NCBI GenBank assembly: GCA_934501115.1
Contig: CAKSTO010000017.1
Coordinates: 1 to 41,801, forward strand
Direction of reading: 5' to 3'
DNA from: an uncultured Faecalibacterium sp.
GTDB lineage: Bacteria > Bacillota > Clostridia > Oscillospirales > Ruminococcaceae
Length of the DNA: 41,801 bases
The translations under genes and the position numbers were made by a program. Position 1 is the stretch's first letter; each line of letters starts with the position of its first letter. The notes beneath the pieces are model-generated. The model saw nothing but the letters and a program-made list of their open reading frames with translations. It was not told where the DNA came from and searched no databases. Shown here one piece after another: positions 8,009-15,774 of this stretch.

Positions 8009-9352
8009 TTACACGTCCTTTGCGCCCACTTCGCCGGAGCCGCGCTCACGTACGACCAGACGGATGGGAGTGTGTTCCAGACCAAAGTTCTCGCGGATCT
8101 GGTTGATGATATATCGCTGATAGCTGAAATGGAACAGCTGCTTCGAGTTGACAAAGGCCACGAACGTCGGGGGACGGGTGGAGGCCTGTGTCAGGTAGAA
8201 GATCTTCAGGCGGCGGCCCTTGTCACTGGGCGGCTGCATACGAGCCGTGGCACGTGCCAGCATCTCATTCAGCACACCGGTGGGCACACGGGCACCGTTC
8301 TGGCTGTCCACATCACGGATGAGCTGCATCAGTTTGTTCACATTGTAACCGGTCTGTGCAGAGATGAAAATAATAGGCGCATAGCCCATAAAGCTGAAGC
8401 ACTCGGCATAGCCGCGGCGCTGCAGCTCCATGGTGTTGGTCTCCTTGCCTTCCACAGCGTCCCACTTGTTCACAACGATGATGCAGGCCTTGCCCTGATC
8501 GTGGGCATAACCGGCCACCTTGCTGTCCTGCTCGGTAAAGCCAACGGTGGCATCCACAAGGATCAGCGCCACACGGCTGCGTTCCACGGCAGCCAGTGCG
8601 CGCACCACCATATAGCGCTCCAGACCGTCGGTGATATTGCTGCGTTTGCGCAGGCCGGCGGTATCGGTGAAGATGAACTTGCCGTAGGCGTTGTCCACCG
8701 GGGTATCGATGGCATCGCGGGTGGTGCCTGCCTCGTTTGCCACGATCATACGGTTCTCGCCCAGAATGCGGTTGGTCAGGCTGGATTTACCCACATTGGG
8801 GCGGCCGATGATGGCCACCGGGATGCGGTCTTCCTCCACCACCGTTTCGCTGAAATCAAGGTGCGCACACACTGCGTCCAGCAGGTCGCCGGTGCCATGG
8901 CCGTGCACAGACGAGATCGGCATCACTTCGTCAAAACCGAGGTTGTAGAACTCGTACATCTCCATGGGTGCCTCACCCACTTTGTCGCACTTGTTCACAG
9001 CCAGAAGAATGGGTTTGTGGCTGCGGCGCAGCATGTGAGCCACATCCTCGTCAGCTGCAGTCAGGCCATCGCGGACGTCCACCACCATGATGATGCAGTC
9101 TGCAGTGTCGATGGCGATCTCAGCCTGCTCACGCATGTGAGCCAGAATGCCCTCGGTGGCCTTTGGCTCGATACCGCCGGTGTCCACCAGCAGAAATTCG
9201 TGGCCGTTCCACTCGCAGTTGGCAAAAATACGGTCGCGGGTAATGCCCGGGGTATCCTCAACGATGGCAAGGCGCTGACCGCACAGTTTATTGAACAGGG
9301 TAGACTTGCCCACATTGGGGCGGCCCACCACCGCTACGATCGGTTTGCTCAT
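8009..9352 (-). CDS. der: Ribosome biogenesis GTPase Der/EngA (447 aa)
   Basis: Der is an essential double GTPase needed for 50S subunit maturation. Two GTP-binding domains are visible, each opening with GRPNVGKS (near residues 8 and 180), with DTGG/DTAG G3 and NKCD/NKWD G4 motifs, and a C-terminal KH-like domain. The start at 9352 is chosen over an upstream in-frame ATG because AAAGGAGG lies directly before it. It sits between the radical SAM/DUF512 gene and plsY, a pairing common in clostridia. A repeat element (9375-9502) occupies the leader. Confidence 0.98.
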   Translation of the reverse strand: MSKPIVAVVGRPNVGKSTLFNKLCGQRLAIVEDTPGITRDRIFANCEWNGHEFLLVDTGGIEPKATEGILAHMREQAEIAIDTADCIIMVVDVRDGLTAADEDVAHMLRRSHKPILLAVNKCDKVGEAPMEMYEFYNLGFDEVMPISSVHGHGTGDLLDAVCAHLDFSETVVEEDRIPVAIIGRPNVGKSSLTNRILGENRMIVANEAGTTRDAIDTPVDNAYGKFIFTDTAGLRKRSNITDGLERYMVVRALAAVERSRVALILVDATVGFTEQDSKVAGYAHDQGKACIIVVNKWDAVEGKETNTMELQRRGYAECFSFMGYAPIIFISAQTGYNVNKLMQLIRDVDSQNGARVPTGVLNEMLARATARMQPPSDKGRRLKIFYLTQASTRPPTFVAFVNSKQLFHFSYQRYIINQIRENFGLEHTPIRLVVRERGSGEVGAKDV

Positions 9353-9374
9353 AGGGAGTTCCTCCTTTCTTATA

Positions 9375-9502
9375 GCCCTCTCAGGCACGGCTTACGCCGC
9401 GCCAGCTCCCCCGAAAGGGGGAGCTTTTATCACTCCTGCCGAAAGATGCATAAAACCTCTCCCCTCGGGAGAGGCGGCATCGCGCAGCGATGACGGAGAG
9501 GG
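9375..9502. repeat. MITE-like hairpin repeat, copy A
   Basis: The element is bounded by CCCTCTC (9376-9382) and its complement GAGAGGG (9496-9502) and is packed with hairpins: CACGGC/GCCG, AGCTCCCCC/GGGGGAGCT, CCTCTCCC/GGGAGAGG and CATCGC/GCGATG. It shares end sequences and the AGCTCCC/GGGAGCT arm with copies at 22416, 24093 and 27335 but lacks their internal GGCAAAACC-type core. It fills the 157-nt gap between the DUF512 stop and der. Confidence 0.7.
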
Positions 9503-9509
9503 TTTTCTT

Positions 9510-10841
9510 TTATGCTCTTCTTCTCCTTGCAATATGCAGGCCGCTGCGCAGCAGGGCACGGGCTTCGTCACCGCCGGCAGTGGGCAGCACTTCCACCTTC
9601 ACGCCCAGCCGCTCGGCCAGCTGGGCGGTGGTGATGTCATCCAGGAAGGTATCTTTTTCTTCCCGCAGCATCACGGCGGGCACCCCCAGCGTACCGCTGG
9701 TCAGTCTGCCCTCGCACTGCGCAATGATATCCGCAGCAGTCACAAGACCGGCCACGCCCACATTGCCGCCGAAAAATCTATTCTTGATGGTGTGCACCGT
9801 GACCTCGATCATGGGGTATTGGCGGTGCAGCTCCGCCATCATGCTGCTGATGAGCGGCGATGCCATCTCGCCGGTGACCACGTCCATCTTTTTAGTGCCG
9901 TAGATGCGGTGGGGCTTTTCCAGCTCGGCCAGAAACTCGCTTTCAAACAAGCGCATCATGCCCACGCCGTTCTCCAGCTGGTCAAAGTCCTCATAGAATG
10001 CCTCCGGCGGGATCGGTCTGCCTGCCTTGAGATACCATTCATCGCTTGGGTAGATGATGCGCTTGCCGTGACGGCGCTTGCACTCATTGCCAAATTCTTC
10101 CAGAATGTCGATGACCTCTGCGCTGGTCTTTGCATCATAAGGAGTCTGTTTGAACAGATTCTGACGGTAATCCGTCACCCCGCAGGGTACCGCAGCGATG
10201 CTCTGCACCATAGGGGTCAGCTCCAGCAAGTCACCGAGCGTGCGGCGCAGCTCGTCGCCGTCGTTGATGCCGCGGCACAGCACCAGCTGACAGTTGACAG
10301 CAATGCCGCCTTCCACCAGACGCGGCAGATACTTCAGCACCTCGCCGCCCCGCTTGTTTGCCAGCATCCGCACGCGCAGCTGAGGGTTTGTGGTGTGGAC
10401 TGAGATGTTGATGGGCGAGATGTGCATCTTGATGATGCGGTCGATCTCGTGATCCTGCATGTTCGTCATGGTGATGTAGTTGCCGAACAAAAAGGACAGC
10501 CGCTCATCGTCATCCTTGAAGTAAAGGCTCTCGCGCATCCCCGGGGGCAGCTGGTCGATGAAGCAGAACATACAGTGGTTAGAGCAGGAGTGCTTCTGGT
10601 CGCCCAGATACGTCTGGAAATCGCAGCCAAAGGGCCCGCGTTCCGTGCGATGCACATCCCACTCACGGATGCCGTCTTCCACCTTTGCTTTCAGGTGGAA
10701 GTTCCTGCTGTCCGTGTAGAAATCGTAGTCCAGCGAGTCATTCAGCTCGTTTTCATCCACGCTCAGAAGCTCATCACCCGGGGCAAGCCCCAGCGCTTCT
10801 GCTTCGCTGCCCGGATCCACCCGCTCGATTTTGATCGACAC
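9510..10841 (-). CDS. Radical SAM protein with PDZ and DUF512 domains (443 aa)
   Basis: Domains in order: an N-terminal PDZ-like segment (SEAEALGLAPGDELLSVDE), a radical SAM segment with the CxxxCxxC iron-sulfur motif in CSNHCMFC (about residues 85-92), and the C-terminal DUF512 domain ending with the conserved AGGDEAR segment. Members of this family are widespread in Clostridia and usually lie next to der, as here; the reaction is not established. The start is GTG at 10841, supported by GGAGG 9 nt upstream. Transcription probably reads through or starts after the rpmF terminator, as no clear promoter was seen. Confidence 0.93.
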   Translation of the reverse strand: MSIKIERVDPGSEAEALGLAPGDELLSVDENELNDSLDYDFYTDSRNFHLKAKVEDGIREWDVHRTERGPFGCDFQTYLGDQKHSCSNHCMFCFIDQLPPGMRESLYFKDDDERLSFLFGNYITMTNMQDHEIDRIIKMHISPINISVHTTNPQLRVRMLANKRGGEVLKYLPRLVEGGIAVNCQLVLCRGINDGDELRRTLGDLLELTPMVQSIAAVPCGVTDYRQNLFKQTPYDAKTSAEVIDILEEFGNECKRRHGKRIIYPSDEWYLKAGRPIPPEAFYEDFDQLENGVGMMRLFESEFLAELEKPHRIYGTKKMDVVTGEMASPLISSMMAELHRQYPMIEVTVHTIKNRFFGGNVGVAGLVTAADIIAQCEGRLTSGTLGVPAVMLREEKDTFLDDITTAQLAERLGVKVEVLPTAGGDEARALLRSGLHIARRRRA

Positions 10842-10871
10842 AGCAGCCGCCTCCTTTCAACAACATTCAGA

Positions 10872-10908
10872 CAGAACAAGAAGGGGAAGGCATGCGCCCT
10901 CCCCTTCT
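10872..10908 (-). terminator. Terminator after rpmF
   Basis: A 12-bp stem with one mismatch (10879-10890 with 10897-10908; AAGGGGA/TCCCCTT) is followed on the minus strand by TTGTT. It lies between rpmF and the DUF512 gene and may be only partial. Confidence 0.65.
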
Positions 10909-10944
10909 GTACATAACACCATTATGCCACCAATTACGCGCAAA

Positions 10945-11124
10945 TTAGGCCTTCTTGATGACTTCCTCGCCCTTGTAGTAACCGCAGTTGCCACATGCCT
11001 GGTGGGGGAGCTTCAGAGAGCCGCAGTTGCTGCACTTGACCAGTGCGGGGGCCTCCAGCTTCCAAACATTGCTGCGACGCTTGTCGCGGCGGGCCTTGGA
11101 AAGATGTCTCTTAGGTACTGCCAT
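10945..11124 (-). CDS. rpmF: 50S ribosomal protein L32 (59 aa)
   Basis: The reading frame gives MAVPKRHLSKARRDKRRSN at the start, the standard L32 N-terminus, followed by two zinc-binding pairs CSNCG and CGNCG, so this is the C+ (zinc-containing) form. AAGGAGG lies 10 nt before the ATG at 11124. It starts 26 nt after the DUF177 gene; DUF177-rpmF is a classic bacterial pair. Confidence 0.97.
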   Translation of the reverse strand: MAVPKRHLSKARRDKRRSNVWKLEAPALVKCSNCGSLKLPHQACGNCGYYKGEEVIKKA

Positions 11125-11150
11125 ATTTTTGCACCTCCTTGATGGGTTTA

Positions 11151-11651
11151 TCAGTTCAGCAGTGATTTAAGGATTGCGAGCCTTGTGTCTATAGGAGCTT
11201 CGGCCTGTTCTGTCGGCTGACAGACACATTCCGCTTTCTTTTTGCCGCACACGGGGCAAAGCCCGGCGCAGTCTGTGCTGCACAGCAGTACAGTAGGGAT
11301 CTGAAACATGAACTCCTGATTGAGCCATTCGTCCACATCCAGATGACCTTTTTCATCCAGCGGAAGGTCGAAATCCGGGTCATCCAGATCCCGTTCCTTT
11401 ACCGTCCACTCCGTATCGACCGTCTCTTCCCGTACGACCGGGTCGAGACAGCGGGCGCACTCTCCGTGCACCGATGCGTTTGCCCGCAGTGTCATCCGGA
11501 TCTCTTCGCCATCCGTCTCTGCGTTGAACACGGCAGTGACAGGCTGAGGGATCCTTGCCCCGGCATAATCATGAGCAGATAAATCACACTGAAACTCTGC
11601 ATGATAGGGTTGTCTGCCGGTGGCGATAAACTTTCTCAGGTCAAATTGCAT
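11151..11651 (-). CDS. DUF177/YceD family protein (166 aa)
   Basis: This small protein is recognised by the conserved CARCLDPV segment, the acidic DEWLNQEFMFQIP region and a C-terminal cysteine group (CSTDCAGLCPVCG) typical of the YceD/DUF177 family. In bacteria and plastids members of this family are linked to 23S rRNA processing or stability, and they nearly always precede rpmF, as here. AGAGGTG precedes the ATG. The operon starts from a near-consensus promoter. Confidence 0.93.
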   Translation of the reverse strand: MQFDLRKFIATGRQPYHAEFQCDLSAHDYAGARIPQPVTAVFNAETDGEEIRMTLRANASVHGECARCLDPVVREETVDTEWTVKERDLDDPDFDLPLDEKGHLDVDEWLNQEFMFQIPTVLLCSTDCAGLCPVCGKKKAECVCQPTEQAEAPIDTRLAILKSLLN

Positions 11652-11678
11652 AGTACACCTCTAAAAGGCTGCTTTGTT

Positions 11679-11707
11679 AGTATAGCGCCAAAGCCGTCCT
11701 TTGTCAA
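11679..11707 (-). promoter_or_regulatory. Near-consensus promoter of the DUF177-rpmF operon
   Basis: On the minus strand: TTGACA (complement of 11702-11707), 17-nt spacer, TATACT (complement of 11679-11684). Confidence 0.88.
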
Positions 11708-11711
11708 CACT

Positions 11712-11762
11712 AAAACAGGCAGAAAACCGAAAAAATTTCAAATTTCCGGCTTTCTGCCTGTT
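11712..11762 (-). terminator. Terminator of the pgi / P-loop protein operon
   Basis: The stem AACAGGCAGAAA (11714-11725) with TTTCTGCCTGTT (11751-11762) is extended by CCG/CGG and followed by a short T-run on the minus strand. It lies directly upstream of the DUF177 promoter. Confidence 0.75.
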
Positions 11763-11794
11763 CCGCAGGGGTCAGACCCCGAAATTCAAATCGA

Positions 11795-12199
11795 TCACAG
11801 GTACTTCTTCACGTTGTGGGGCAGTGCTGCCTCATCGGCGCTGACCGTAACAGTGACCTTGACCGTATCGCCGGAGATCGCTGCGATCTCGTCCAGCACA
11901 ACGCCCAGACGGTTGATATCGTGATCCAGCACCTTCAGGATGCCGTCGATGTACAGGTCGGTGATATCGTAGTTGCTTGCCATCAGGCCGGCAACAAAGC
12001 CGTACAGCATTTCGCCGCCGGAGATCTTGTACTCGTCCAGGTCGATCAGACGTGCAGCAGGAGCGATGTCGTAGGTGAGCTTCATGCCCTTTTCAACGAC
12101 GACCACGTTGCCCTTGGAGGTCTTGACCGCATCATTGATCTGGTCGATCATAGCCTTGGTCTTGCCGGAGCCCTTGGTACCAACAATCAGTTTAATCAT
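11795..12199 (-). CDS. Small P-loop protein of unknown role (134 aa)
   Basis: The start at 12199 is set by AGGAGG 8 nt upstream; an in-frame upstream ATG lacks a site. The protein opens MIKLIVGTKGSGKTKAMID, a Walker A motif at residues 7-14 (GTKGSGKT), and continues with two beta strands. A possible Walker B-like strand is LYIDGI near residue 83. It is much shorter than typical kinases. Similar short P-loop proteins occur in many Clostridia and are annotated only as ATPases or PilT-like; I cannot assign a function. It follows pgi by 51 nt and shares its transcript. Confidence 0.85.
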   Translation of the reverse strand: MIKLIVGTKGSGKTKAMIDQINDAVKTSKGNVVVVEKGMKLTYDIAPAARLIDLDEYKISGGEMLYGFVAGLMASNYDITDLYIDGILKVLDHDINRLGVVLDEIAAISGDTVKVTVTVSADEAALPHNVKKYL

Positions 12200-12250
12200 A
12201 GTTCTGTCCTCCTGTATTTTCCACGCCTTGCGGCGGGAGATCATTTTAAC

Positions 12251-13582
12251 TTACTTCAGCTTTGCTTCCAGCTCGGCGGTCAGGCCTTCGTAGCCCGGCT
12301 TGCCCAGCAGAGCAAACATATTCTTCTTGTAGCTCTCAACGCCCGGCTGATTGAAGGGGTTGACGCTCAGCAGATAGCCGCTGCATGCACATGCACGCCA
12401 GAAGAAGTAGATCAGGTAGCCCACATTATAAGCAGTCAGATCATCCACTTCGATCAGCACCTCGGGCACGCCGCCGTCGGTGTGTGCCAGAATGGTGCCT
12501 TCCATGGCCTTGCGGTTGACCACGCTCATGTTCTGGTTTGCCAGGAAGTTCAGGCCGTCGAAGTTGCCCTCCAGCGGGTCAATGAACAGATCCTGTGCAG
12601 GCTTCTTCACATCCACGATGGTCTCGAACATGATGCGGGAGCCTTCCTGAATAAACTGACCCATGGAGTGCAGGTCGGTGGAGAAAATGCAGCTTGCAGG
12701 GAACAGACCCTTGTTGTCCTTGCCTTCGCTCTCGCCGAACAGCTGCTTATACCACTCGTTCATCAGGGTGAAGTCCGGCTCGTAGCACTCCAGGATCTCC
12801 ACACTCTTGCCCTTACGGTACAGAATATTGCGGATGGCTGCATATTTGTAAGCGTCGTTGTCGGGGCTGAGCACGGAGAAGCGCTCCATTGCATCGGCAG
12901 CGCCCTTCATCAGCTCATCGATGTCGATGCCCGCAGCAGCGATGGGCAGCAGACCCACAGCGCTCAGCACGGAATAACGACCGCCCACATCATCCGGAAC
13001 GACAAAGGTAGGCCAGCCCTGTGCGTCGGCCAGCTGCTTCAATGTGCCCTTGGCACGGTCGGTCGTGGCATAGATGCGCTTGTTGGCTTCCTCCACGCCC
13101 ATTTCCTTTTCCAGCAGCTCACGCAGCACGCGGAACGCCAGAGAAGTCTCGGTGGTGGTGCCGGACTTGGAGATAACATTGATGGAGAAACGCTTGCCCT
13201 TGCACAGGCCGATGATATTATTCAGGTAAGTGGGGCTGATGCTGTTGCCGCAGAAGTAGATCTTCAGGCCGCTCTCGATCTCATTGTGATACATGCCCTT
13301 GACCGCTTCCACAACCGCGCGTGCGCCCAGATAGCTGCCGCCGATGCCGGCAACCACCAGCACATCAGAGTCTTCACGGATCTTGGCAGCAGCAGCCTTG
13401 ATGCGGGCGAACTCTTCCTTATCATAATCACGGGGCAGATACATCCAGCCCAAAAAGTCATTGCCCGGGCCAGACTTTGCCTCCAACTGTTTATGGGCAG
13501 CTTCCACCTGAGGGTAGATGGCTGCATATTCCTCTTCGCTGATAAAGCTGGAGAGGTGCTTGGTGTTCAGTGCGACACTCAT
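12251..13582 (-). CDS. pgi: Glucose-6-phosphate isomerase (443 aa)
   Basis: Pgi interconverts glucose-6-phosphate and fructose-6-phosphate in glycolysis. Conserved segments include VVAGIGGSYLGARA, VISKSGTTTETS (sugar phosphate binding loop) and GQFIQEGSR with the catalytic Glu. The length matches the short Firmicutes form. GGAGG precedes the ATG at 13582 and a strong promoter lies 60 nt upstream. Confidence 0.98.
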   Translation of the reverse strand: MSVALNTKHLSSFISEEEYAAIYPQVEAAHKQLEAKSGPGNDFLGWMYLPRDYDKEEFARIKAAAAKIREDSDVLVVAGIGGSYLGARAVVEAVKGMYHNEIESGLKIYFCGNSISPTYLNNIIGLCKGKRFSINVISKSGTTTETSLAFRVLRELLEKEMGVEEANKRIYATTDRAKGTLKQLADAQGWPTFVVPDDVGGRYSVLSAVGLLPIAAAGIDIDELMKGAADAMERFSVLSPDNDAYKYAAIRNILYRKGKSVEILECYEPDFTLMNEWYKQLFGESEGKDNKGLFPASCIFSTDLHSMGQFIQEGSRIMFETIVDVKKPAQDLFIDPLEGNFDGLNFLANQNMSVVNRKAMEGTILAHTDGGVPEVLIEVDDLTAYNVGYLIYFFWRACACSGYLLSVNPFNQPGVESYKKNMFALLGKPGYEGLTAELEAKLK

Positions 13583-13643
13583 TATATTGTAACCTCCAAA
13601 CGATCTGCCGGACTTTTGTCCTGCGAGGAATTATCTTGGTATA

Positions 13644-13672
13644 AGTGTACCGTTCCCTCCGGGTAAAGTCAA
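13644..13672 (-). promoter_or_regulatory. Promoter of pgi
   Basis: On the minus strand: TTGACT (complement of 13667-13672), 17-nt spacer, TACACT (complement of 13644-13649). Confidence 0.8.
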
Positions 13673-13795
13673 GGTCAAAATCCTTGGATTTCATACAATT
13701 TTAATAGTGTTTTTTTGTTTCTTCATCCAGAATTGTTCATGCAGACAGTCCCCTGCAGAGGCCTTTCCTGCGCTTTTGCACGCTGAAGCGCAGTT

Positions 13796-15040
13796 TCACC
13801 TGCTCCGGCCGGTCAGTGCACTCCAGAGCAGGCCGAATGCTGTGCCCAAATCCATTTCAGGGGCGTCTGCTGCCGCGCAGACCTTGTACTCGCCGATCAG
13901 GGTCTCTCCGGCCATGACACGCACCGTTCCCGCCGGTTGTCCCTGCTGTACCGGGGCATCCAGCTCCTCCGGCAGGTCGGTCTGCACCGTCAGCTCGGCA
14001 GTACCCGCTCTGGGCATCAGAACAGTCTCCGGCAGGGCGGAATAATCCAGCGGCACGCTTTCTTCAGCACTGCCCTTTACCTTTATAAGGAGCGGGCGGT
14101 CATCCATCGCCGGAAGCGGTGCTGCGCGATAAGATGCAAAGCCGTAATCGAGGAGAGCTGAAGCCGCATCAAAGCGCTCCGCGCTGGAAGGTGCGCCCAG
14201 TACCACTGCAATGAGCTTCAATCCGTCCCGGGTCGCACTGGCACTAATGCATACGCCCGCCCCGCTGGTCGTGCCGGTCTTGAGGCCGGTGATGCCGTTG
14301 TAGCGCTTGAGCAGCTTGTTGGTGTTCACCAGCTGAGTCGCACCGCCCCGCAGGGTATCCGTCCAGATGCCGGTATAACGCAGCACCTCCGGGCAGGTGT
14401 TCAGGATGCAGCGGCTCATCACGGCCACATCCCGCGCTGTGGAGAGGTGCCCTTCCGTGTCCAGCCCGCAGGCATTGTGAAACGTCGTGTTGGTCATGCC
14501 AAGCTCTGCAGCGCGTTCGTTCATCCTCTGGACGAACCCCGGCTCGCTGCCGCCCACCAGTTCTGCCACTGCTACAGCGGCATCGTTGGCAGAGGACACA
14601 CAGATCGCCTTGATCATCTCGTCCAGCGTGAACTGCTCCCCGGGCTCCAGCCAGATCTGGCTGCCGCCCATGCGGCAGGCATGCTCGCTCACCGGCACCG
14701 GGGTTTCCAGAGTCAGCCGCCCGTCATGTACAGCCTCAAAGGTCAGCAGCAGGGTCATCACCTTTGTGATGGACGCAATGGGCATCTGCTGATCCGCATT
14801 CTTCTCATATAGTACCGTGCCTGTGCCCTGATCGATCAGACAGGCCGCGCGGCAGTTGAGCTCCAGTTCCGGCTGTGCGGCAGCGGGCAGCTCCTCTGCA
14901 TCCGCCGCAGCCTCGGCCGCATCGCCCGGCTCCGCAGCCGTGATCCGGATCCCCCTGCCCTGCGCTGTGCCAAAAGCCAGCGCAAACAGCCAGAAGCAAA
15001 CCACCCCTGCACACAAAAGTGCCAGATTTCTCCGTTCCAT
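13796..15040 (-). CDS. DacF-like D-alanyl-D-alanine carboxypeptidase (414 aa)
   Basis: A penicillin-binding protein of the S11 peptidase family that trims the terminal D-Ala of peptidoglycan stem peptides. The three active-site motifs are present: SITK (Ser90, Lys93), SAN (150-152) and KTG (254-256). The N-terminal hydrophobic segment (residues 7-27) is a signal peptide or anchor, followed by an Ala/Glu-rich linker; a C-terminal beta domain of the PBP5 type ends the protein. The ATG at 15040 is chosen because GGGAGG precedes it; the frame stays open for 144 codons upstream by chance. A GC hairpin at 13768-13793 follows the gene but has no T-run on this strand. Confidence 0.95.
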   Translation of the reverse strand: MERRNLALLCAGVVCFWLFALAFGTAQGRGIRITAAEPGDAAEAAADAEELPAAAQPELELNCRAACLIDQGTGTVLYEKNADQQMPIASITKVMTLLLTFEAVHDGRLTLETPVPVSEHACRMGGSQIWLEPGEQFTLDEMIKAICVSSANDAAVAVAELVGGSEPGFVQRMNERAAELGMTNTTFHNACGLDTEGHLSTARDVAVMSRCILNTCPEVLRYTGIWTDTLRGGATQLVNTNKLLKRYNGITGLKTGTTSGAGVCISASATRDGLKLIAVVLGAPSSAERFDAASALLDYGFASYRAAPLPAMDDRPLLIKVKGSAEESVPLDYSALPETVLMPRAGTAELTVQTDLPEELDAPVQQGQPAGTVRVMAGETLIGEYKVCAAADAPEMDLGTAFGLLWSALTGRSR

Positions 15041-15172
15041 TCCATTTCCCTCCCCGCACAAACTCTCTTGGTGCAAGTGTATGCAAACGCCCTGCCGGGC
15101 ATACCATCTGTCAGTTTCACCGTACCATTCCTCGCATTTCGTTTGATTTCTGTTAACTTTGGTACCTTTTCC

Positions 15173-15201
15173 TTGACTTTTCGCAGCAAAAGTTGTAAAT
15201 T
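15173..15201 (+). promoter_or_regulatory. Promoter of the small Tat lipoprotein gene
   Basis: TTGACT (15173-15178), 17-nt spacer, TAAATT (15196-15201). Confidence 0.5.
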
Positions 15202-15254
15202 TGAACCATTCTCGCAAGAGAAAAAACACAGTAACAACAAGGAGGGTCCCCATT

Positions 15255-15590
15255 ATGAATATTTCCCGCCGCAACTTTATGAAGATCGCCGGTCTGTCTG
15301 CTGCCGCTGTTGCAGGCACCGCCCTGTTCACCGGCTGCTCCGGCCAAGTCCTGCTGCCCGTCCAGTTCTCTTCTGCTGTGATCGGTGTTGAAACCAAGCA
15401 GGCTCTGGACACCAAGAAGTTTTCTGTTGTGGACGGTCTGAGCGAGGACGCCCAGAAGAAGGCGATCAACACGTTTGTGAGATCTCAGCTTCACCTGGCG
15501 ATGTATGAGGTCGATACCATCAAGCGCGAGACCAGCCATCTGGACGGCAAGGAGACCGATTATCTGTTCGTCACCCTGAAAGTCGGCTAA
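15255..15590 (+). CDS. Small predicted Tat-exported lipoprotein (111 aa)
   Basis: The N-terminus is a full Tat lipoprotein signal: ISRRNFMK with Arg5-Arg6, a hydrophobic AGLSAAAVAGTALF stretch and lipobox FTGC (Cys28). The mature part is only about 83 residues and matches no family I know. AAGGAGGG precedes the ATG at 15255. The gene has its own promoter and a strong terminator. Divergent from the carboxypeptidase gene, which may mean an envelope role. Confidence 0.85.
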   Translation: MNISRRNFMKIAGLSAAAVAGTALFTGCSGQVLLPVQFSSAVIGVETKQALDTKKFSVVDGLSEDAQKKAINTFVRSQLHLAMYEVDTIKRETSHLDGKETDYLFVTLKVG

Positions 15591-15617
15591 CCGTCTGTCA
15601 TTCCTTCATGCAGCTTT

Positions 15618-15647
15618 GGGACGCGGGATTTTTCCGCGTCCCTTTTT
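15618..15647 (+). terminator. Terminator of the small Tat lipoprotein gene
   Basis: The stem GGGACGCGG (15618-15626) with CCGCGTCCC (15634-15642) is followed by TTTTTG. Confidence 0.9.
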
Positions 15648-15695
15648 GTTTTGCCGGCCATGCAAAAGAAAAGCGTCCTTGCGCATAAAACGGTC

Positions 15696-15725
15696 TTGCA
15701 CCCCGGCAGGCTTCTGTTATATAAT
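15696..15725 (+). promoter_or_regulatory. Promoter of mtaB
   Basis: TTGCAC (15696-15701), 18-nt spacer, TATAAT (15720-15725). Confidence 0.65.
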
Positions 15726-15774
15726 AAGGAGAAATGCAACGATCACTCCGTTTTTGTTGAAAGGAATTTTCCGC

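Noticed and set aside
8072..10916. Long plus-strand frames opposite der and the DUF512 gene
   Set aside because: Shadows of Der and the radical SAM gene; His/Gln-rich translation without family features.
13768..13793. Terminator after the carboxypeptidase gene
   Set aside because: The stem CTGCGCTT/AAGCGCAG is good but no T-run follows on the minus strand.
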